Position numbers and translations under genes: made by a program. The notes under the pieces are model-generated. The model saw only the letters and a list, made by a program, of their open reading frames with translations, did not search any database and was not told the origin of the DNA. This document shows positions 59,395 through 64,000 of a DNA stretch of 64,000 nucleotides, one piece after another; position 1 is the first letter of the stretch; each line of letters opens with the position of its first letter. Source of the stretch: Byssochlamys sp. IMV 00236 (Eukaryota > Ascomycota > Eurotiomycetes > Eurotiales > Thermoascaceae); the NCBI GenBank assembly GCA_001931875.2, contig MSJH02000479.1:113940-177939 (forward strand), in the 5' to 3' direction.

Positions 59395-61400
59395 ATTCTA
59401 GCCTAAATCCCTTCTATTAGATAAAATATTTAATAAAGTATTATCTATAGTAATATCTAGTATATTTTCTTAGAAGTATTTTAATTTTAAATTTGCTAAT
59501 TCTATTATTATTAAGCTATAGAGATTTAAGTAAAGGCACTATATATTTAAAGGGATTATCTCTATTAGGGATAGGCTTAAGATAAGCAATAAAAATAATA
59601 TTATAAATATACTAATAAGGGGGTAAATCTAGTTAATATATAAGCTTACTTATATATTTTTTAATTATAAACAGCCTAGTATATTGCTAAGATAGCTTAT
59701 ATTTAAATAATATTATAGATAGGATTAAATATCCTTAATATAAGTATAAATATACTCTTTCCCTAGGCTAAAACTATATAGGCTAATAATATTAATTATA
59801 ATAGTATTTTATATCTATTGCCGCAATATTAATTGCCTTTTAAGTATTAATATAACTTATAAAGCTCTATCTCTAGATATTATTATTTAGCTATCTAATA
59901 ATAGTTAGTAGTTTAAGACTAAATATAAGCTAATATAGGGAATATTTTATTACTATACTAGTTATTATATTTATAGCTTCTTAAAGAACTAGTAATATTA
60001 TTAGCTAATTATTTAAATACTCTAGTCCTAATAATAAATATTATAGAGTAATTTCTGCTTATTAATTAGTTCTCTCTAATTATCTATTTATCTGCAGATA
60101 ATAAGTAATAGAATAAAGAAGCTTAATATTAAGCTTTTTAAAAATTGCTTACTAGAGATTAAATAGAAATTTAATATTATAGTTAGAGATAATCTTATAA
60201 GGAAGTTCCTAATTACTAATATATAATTAATCTAATAAAGCAATTCTCTATTATTATACTATTTAAGTTATAATACCTAGAATAAAGGTAATATGCTTTA
60301 AGAATTTATATATTACTAATATATAATAATTATATTTATTATTCTATAAGATTAGTAGACTAAATATAAAATTAATTATAATTATATAGAATAGTATAAA
60401 TAGAATTAAAATAGGTTATAGAGATCTATATAATTAATAATATTTAATGCGGTTTACTATATATTTAGGGCAGTGTTTAATATATTATTATAATAATTTA
60501 ATGCTTTTATAGATTATAAGTCTATTAAGCTAATCTATTATTTTATTAAAACTAGAATATTTAGCCTTATTATAGGTAAGTTAAAAAATTTTTAATACTA
60601 TAGATTTTAGAATATAGAGATATATCTAATTATTATAATAATCTAGTAAGTATAAGAGCTTATTAGTTATCTTATAGGGAAGTATTATATTACTATCTGT
60701 TTATATTATCTATATAATTCTTACCTATTTAATATCTTTAGTATATTTATCTTTAAGCTTATTTTTAAAGTCTTTGCTAACTTTAATAAGTAATATAATA
60801 AACTTAATATTATTAGGGTACGTAATATTATCTAGGCTAAATTTTTAAGTATCTTATATTATTATAGCCCTATTATCTGTCTAATAGTTTAAGTTATTTA
60901 TCCCTTATACCTTGCTATTTAGAGAATTATCCTAGGGATTAGGGCTAGCAGGATATATATTACAGCTTATTTATCCTAGGTTATAATCCCTTATTATTAT
61001 CTTATATACTTCGCTTACTATTTAATAGTTAACTCTTATACCTATATATAGGGATTTTCTTATATTATTAAGGTATTTTCTAGCTATATTATATAGGCTT
61101 ATCTTTATATAATTATAGAATATTATAGAATCGCCTATATCTTCTAATTATTAAGGTGCGGGCTTAAGAAGCGGGTTAGAACAAATAGAATAAGGTAGTT
61201 AATACTAGGACTAGCTATAAGATCTCTATTTAGCTAATTTAGATTAGAATAGGCTATTATAAACAGGCTCAGTAAATAAAATATAGCTTAAAGAGCTTAA
61301 ATTTAGATTAAGCTATATGCTAAAGATATCTTTATAAGATTATATAACTCTTTATATAATCCCTTATACTAGTATTATAATAGTATTTCTCTCCTTAAAG
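59395..61400. repeat. AT-rich repeat-derived spacer between the two elements
   Basis: Strongly RIP-like; no recognisable domain. It should hold the 3' LTR of the minus-strand element, but I could not find its boundaries by eye. Confidence 0.4.
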
Positions 61401-61439
61401 TTAAGCTCTATTAAGATTATCCCTAGGCTTTAGCTTATT

Positions 61440-64000
61440 TAAATAGCAGCAATAAAAATTTATAATAATTTCTTAGGTATATTATAAGTAATATATAGGC
61501 TTTTTAATTAAGTTATTATAACCTAATTATTTAATAATATATTATAGTTAGAGGCCTTTATACCTATAGTATTTTTATTAAGAGTCTAAGATATTTTTAA
61601 TAATCTATTTTTTAAGGCTATTAACTTTAACAGGTAGTAATAAAGGTTATCTTTATCTAGGTATAAGGTTTTTAGTAATAGGGCAGAGTAGGCTAATATT
61701 AAATATAGGATAAATATATATTAAAATAGGCAGGTTAAGCTAGTAAGTATATAGGTTAATAATCTTAATAATATAGAATAGGCTAAGATTTTTTTAATTA
61801 AATTTCTTTTAGGGGCATTAGATATAAATATTCTAGATATTTAATTAAATAAATTATCTTATATAATAGCAGTAGGCTAAGATTTAATAATAGTTAATTT
61901 ACTCTTTATAATAGGCTTAAGCAATATAAATCTAAGTATAGATATAATCTATAATATCTTATATCTTTTTAGTAAAGGCTTTAGTATCTCTAATAATAAG
62001 CTAGTTTATAGGCTAAATAGGCTTAAATCTTATATATAGATAGAATCTATAATTAGTAAAAAAGGGTAATATTTTAATAGTCTTAGAATAATAAGAGTTT
62101 AATATAAACTTAGCTAAAGATAGCTAATTAATCTAATTATTTTATAAATAATTAATATAGATATATAGATATTATTTTAGAATAATATTTATTCTCTTAA
62201 TCTAATTATTAGTCTTAGAGTAATAAATAATAAATAATAAGTTTATAATATCTAGGCATTAAATTAAGTATTTCTAAAAAGCAGTAATAAACTAAGGGCC
62301 TTAATTAGATATTATAATCTTTAATAGCCTATAAAGCTTTTATATATAATAGATATATAATTATACTACTCCTTTAATATTATAAATAGCCTAATAAAGA
62401 ATAAAATATCTTATCTTTATAAATTAGTCTATAATAATTAATATAATATTATAACCTTAGTAAGATATAAATCTAATAATAAAATCTATTAAGATATCTT
62501 ATTAAGAGTATTTAGGGACAGAAAGCTGGCATAAAACTTCTTAATAGCCTTTATTTAAGGGTATAATACAGCGGCAGATATAGTAATTCTAAATCTAATA
62601 ATCTATATATTAGTATATATTTAGCTAGTAATACTCTTATAAAATTAGGTTATAAAACTTATATTTTCTAGAGTATTTAAATATATACTTATTATAATAT
62701 TCTTATAATAGGTAAGCTCTTAGCTTATTATAGTTAAGAATATATAAACAGTCTTTATAATATAGATATTTTTCTCTTTACTAGTAGTTAACTAATATAA
62801 TCTTAAGATAATAATTAGCTTTATAATCTAAGGCTTATAAAATAGACTATATTAAGTTATTAGATAAGTAAGCTATATTTAATAGGTCTTTAATATTAGG
62901 CAAGTATTTTAATTTATTAGGCATAGTAGAGAAACTTAACTAATCTTATTTAATAGGCTAAACTACTTTTTTAATAGGCTAAATAGTCTTTTTAATAGAC
63001 TAAATTATCTCTTTAATAAATTAAATAATCTTAATAGACTAATTAGGCAGCAGGGTAAACTAGACAGATTCTCTAGGTTAAATAAGTTAATTTCTTAAAG
63101 CAGGTTAGGCAGATATTCTTATAGGTTTAATAGGATTTTTAATCTCTTAAGCTATTAGATTAGTAAAGTAAACACGCCTTATTATTTAACTCCTAATAAT
63201 AGCTTCTAATTTCAGGGATTTTTAAATCTATAGGTTAAGATTCTCCTTCTTTAAGACTATCTAGCTCTAATATTATAGCTATTTATTCTCCTCCTTAAAA
63301 AAATCTTCTAACCTTCTAGTTAGGATATTAAATTTTATTTCTTACTTTCTAGGTTAATATATAATTTAAAAGTTAAATTAGGATAAAAATTTAAACTAAT
63401 AGGCCTATTGCTAGTTTAGCAGCTTAATTAATATAAAATATTTTAAATTATAGTAGTCTGTAATAACTTTAATTAGTAATAATATATCTTTAAGTTTAAG
63501 GCGCTATTTTTTAAAATAGCAGATAATTATTAGCAGCTCTTTATTATAAATCTTATAATTATATTCTATAATAGAAAGCTTTTTTAAAAAAAATGCAATA
63601 GAATATAGGATTCTTTTATTATTATATTAAGATATAACTTTAGCTAATATATAGTTAAATAAGTTAGTTTTAATTATAATCTTATAGGTCTAATTAAATA
63701 GCTTTAAGATTAAGACTTAAATAAATATTTCTTTTAAGGCTTTAAAACTAGACTAATAAATAGTTATTTAATTAAAGGGAACTCTCTTCTAGGTTAAGTT
63801 TATAAGCAATATAATTATCTTAGAAAAGTTATAAATAAACTAATAATAAAAGTTACTAAACTTAATAAAAGCTTATATATTAGTTATATAGGTTAAGGTT
63901 CTTTATTTAGCAATTATTTTTACCTTATCTAGGTCTATCTTAATATAGTCTTAGCTAATAATAATATTTAAGAACTTAGTCTTAGAGATAATAAACTTAT
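61440..64000 (-). mobile_element. Second Ty3/gypsy relic, minus strand, runs off the right edge
   Basis: Reading the minus strand from 64000 leftwards gives the end of reverse transcriptase (KTKFLNIIIS near 63,930-64,000) and RNase H (KRILYSIAFFLKKLS, YNKELLIIICYF, KVITDYYNLKYFI at about 63,440-63,600). The integrase follows, with zinc-binding region around 62,700 and core DFIIRFISY near 62,430, then conserved RT-IN spacer-like motifs to about 61,950. A chromodomain-like segment may lie near 61,440-61,590. It differs in sequence from the + element, so it is another family. The upstream part is outside the window. Confidence 0.8.

Larger units (their letters stand above)
50440..64000. repeat. 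13.5-kb RIP-like mutated AT-rich block
   Basis: From about 50.44 kb to the edge the sequence is dominated by TA steps, with CpA and TpG visibly rare, stops in every frame and no intact gene. Neighbouring DNA shows none of this. That is the expected result of repeat-induced point mutation acting on repeated elements in ascomycetes. It contains relics of two Ty3/gypsy-type elements, listed separately. The segment 50,440-51,736 outside the repeat pair is repeat-derived but unassigned. Whether the block is subtelomeric, pericentromeric or a dispersed island cannot be told from one window. Confidence 0.9.

Noticed and set aside
50440..64000. A CRISPR array or a new defence island in the AT-rich block
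   Set aside because: This is eukaryotic DNA. There are no regularly spaced repeats, and the translation through stops matches gypsy retrotransposons.

Overview
This window is nuclear DNA of a filamentous ascomycete, most likely a eurotialean fungus (Aspergillus or a close relative). The genes have short introns of about 50-145 nt with GT..AG ends and CTRAC-like branch points. The proteins (Atg2, Chk1, a PDR transporter, Mlp1/Tpr, Sde2, an M20 carbamoylase) read as Eurotiales orthologues. The species call is an inference. Intron boundaries were placed by reading frame, splice consensus and family knowledge, not by RNA evidence.

Layout. 1-3590 (-): 5' part of atg2, cut by the left edge. 4368-6167 (-): an ADGF/CECR1-type adenosine deaminase. 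8373-10498 (+): a concentrative nucleoside transporter, divergent from the deaminase. 11289-11972 (-): a UBE2C/Ubc11-type E2. 12931-14626 (+): Chk1 checkpoint kinase. 15113-15263 (-): tRNA-Ser(UGA) with a long intron. 15558-17665 (+): an F-box protein. 18762-19689 (+): RIB3, riboflavin pathway. 20565-21461 (-): TFIIE beta. 22086-28258 (+): the giant nucleoporin Mlp1/Tpr. 28825-29589 (-): dynactin p27. 30274-30627 (-): a small membrane protein. 31269-31994 (-): an MDP-1 type HAD phosphatase. 33348-38023 (-): a full-size PDR-type ABC transporter. 38024-43627: a gene-poor stretch with decayed coding fragments. 43628-45677 (-): a circularly permuted mitochondrial GTPase. 46035-46964 (-): Sde2. 47332-48038 (+): ribosomal protein S10, whose start codon is split by an intron. 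48375-50085 (-): an M20 N-carbamoyl amino acid hydrolase/beta-ureidopropionase.

From about 50.44 kb to the right edge (13.5 kb) the sequence changes abruptly to extremely AT-rich, stop-riddled DNA with few CpA/TpG and much TpA. This is the signature of RIP-like mutation. Reading through the stops shows two Ty3/gypsy-type chromovirus relics facing each other. One is on + with RT, RNase H, integrase and chromodomain remnants between 148-bp direct repeats (about 51,737 and 59,246). The second is on -, with RT/RNase H at the right edge and integrase towards 62 kb, and it runs off the window.

Most genes are single-copy housekeeping functions (autophagy, cell cycle, DNA damage, transcription, nuclear pore, dynein transport, translation). 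The two adjacent nucleoside genes on the left and the carbamoylase on the right suggest nucleoside and pyrimidine salvage or catabolism. I found no convincing wholly new biological system. The most unusual items are the context pattern of surviving CpA in the RIP-like block, the transition-only divergence of the repeat pair, the split RPS10 start codon, the long tRNA intron and the divergent deaminase/transporter pair.
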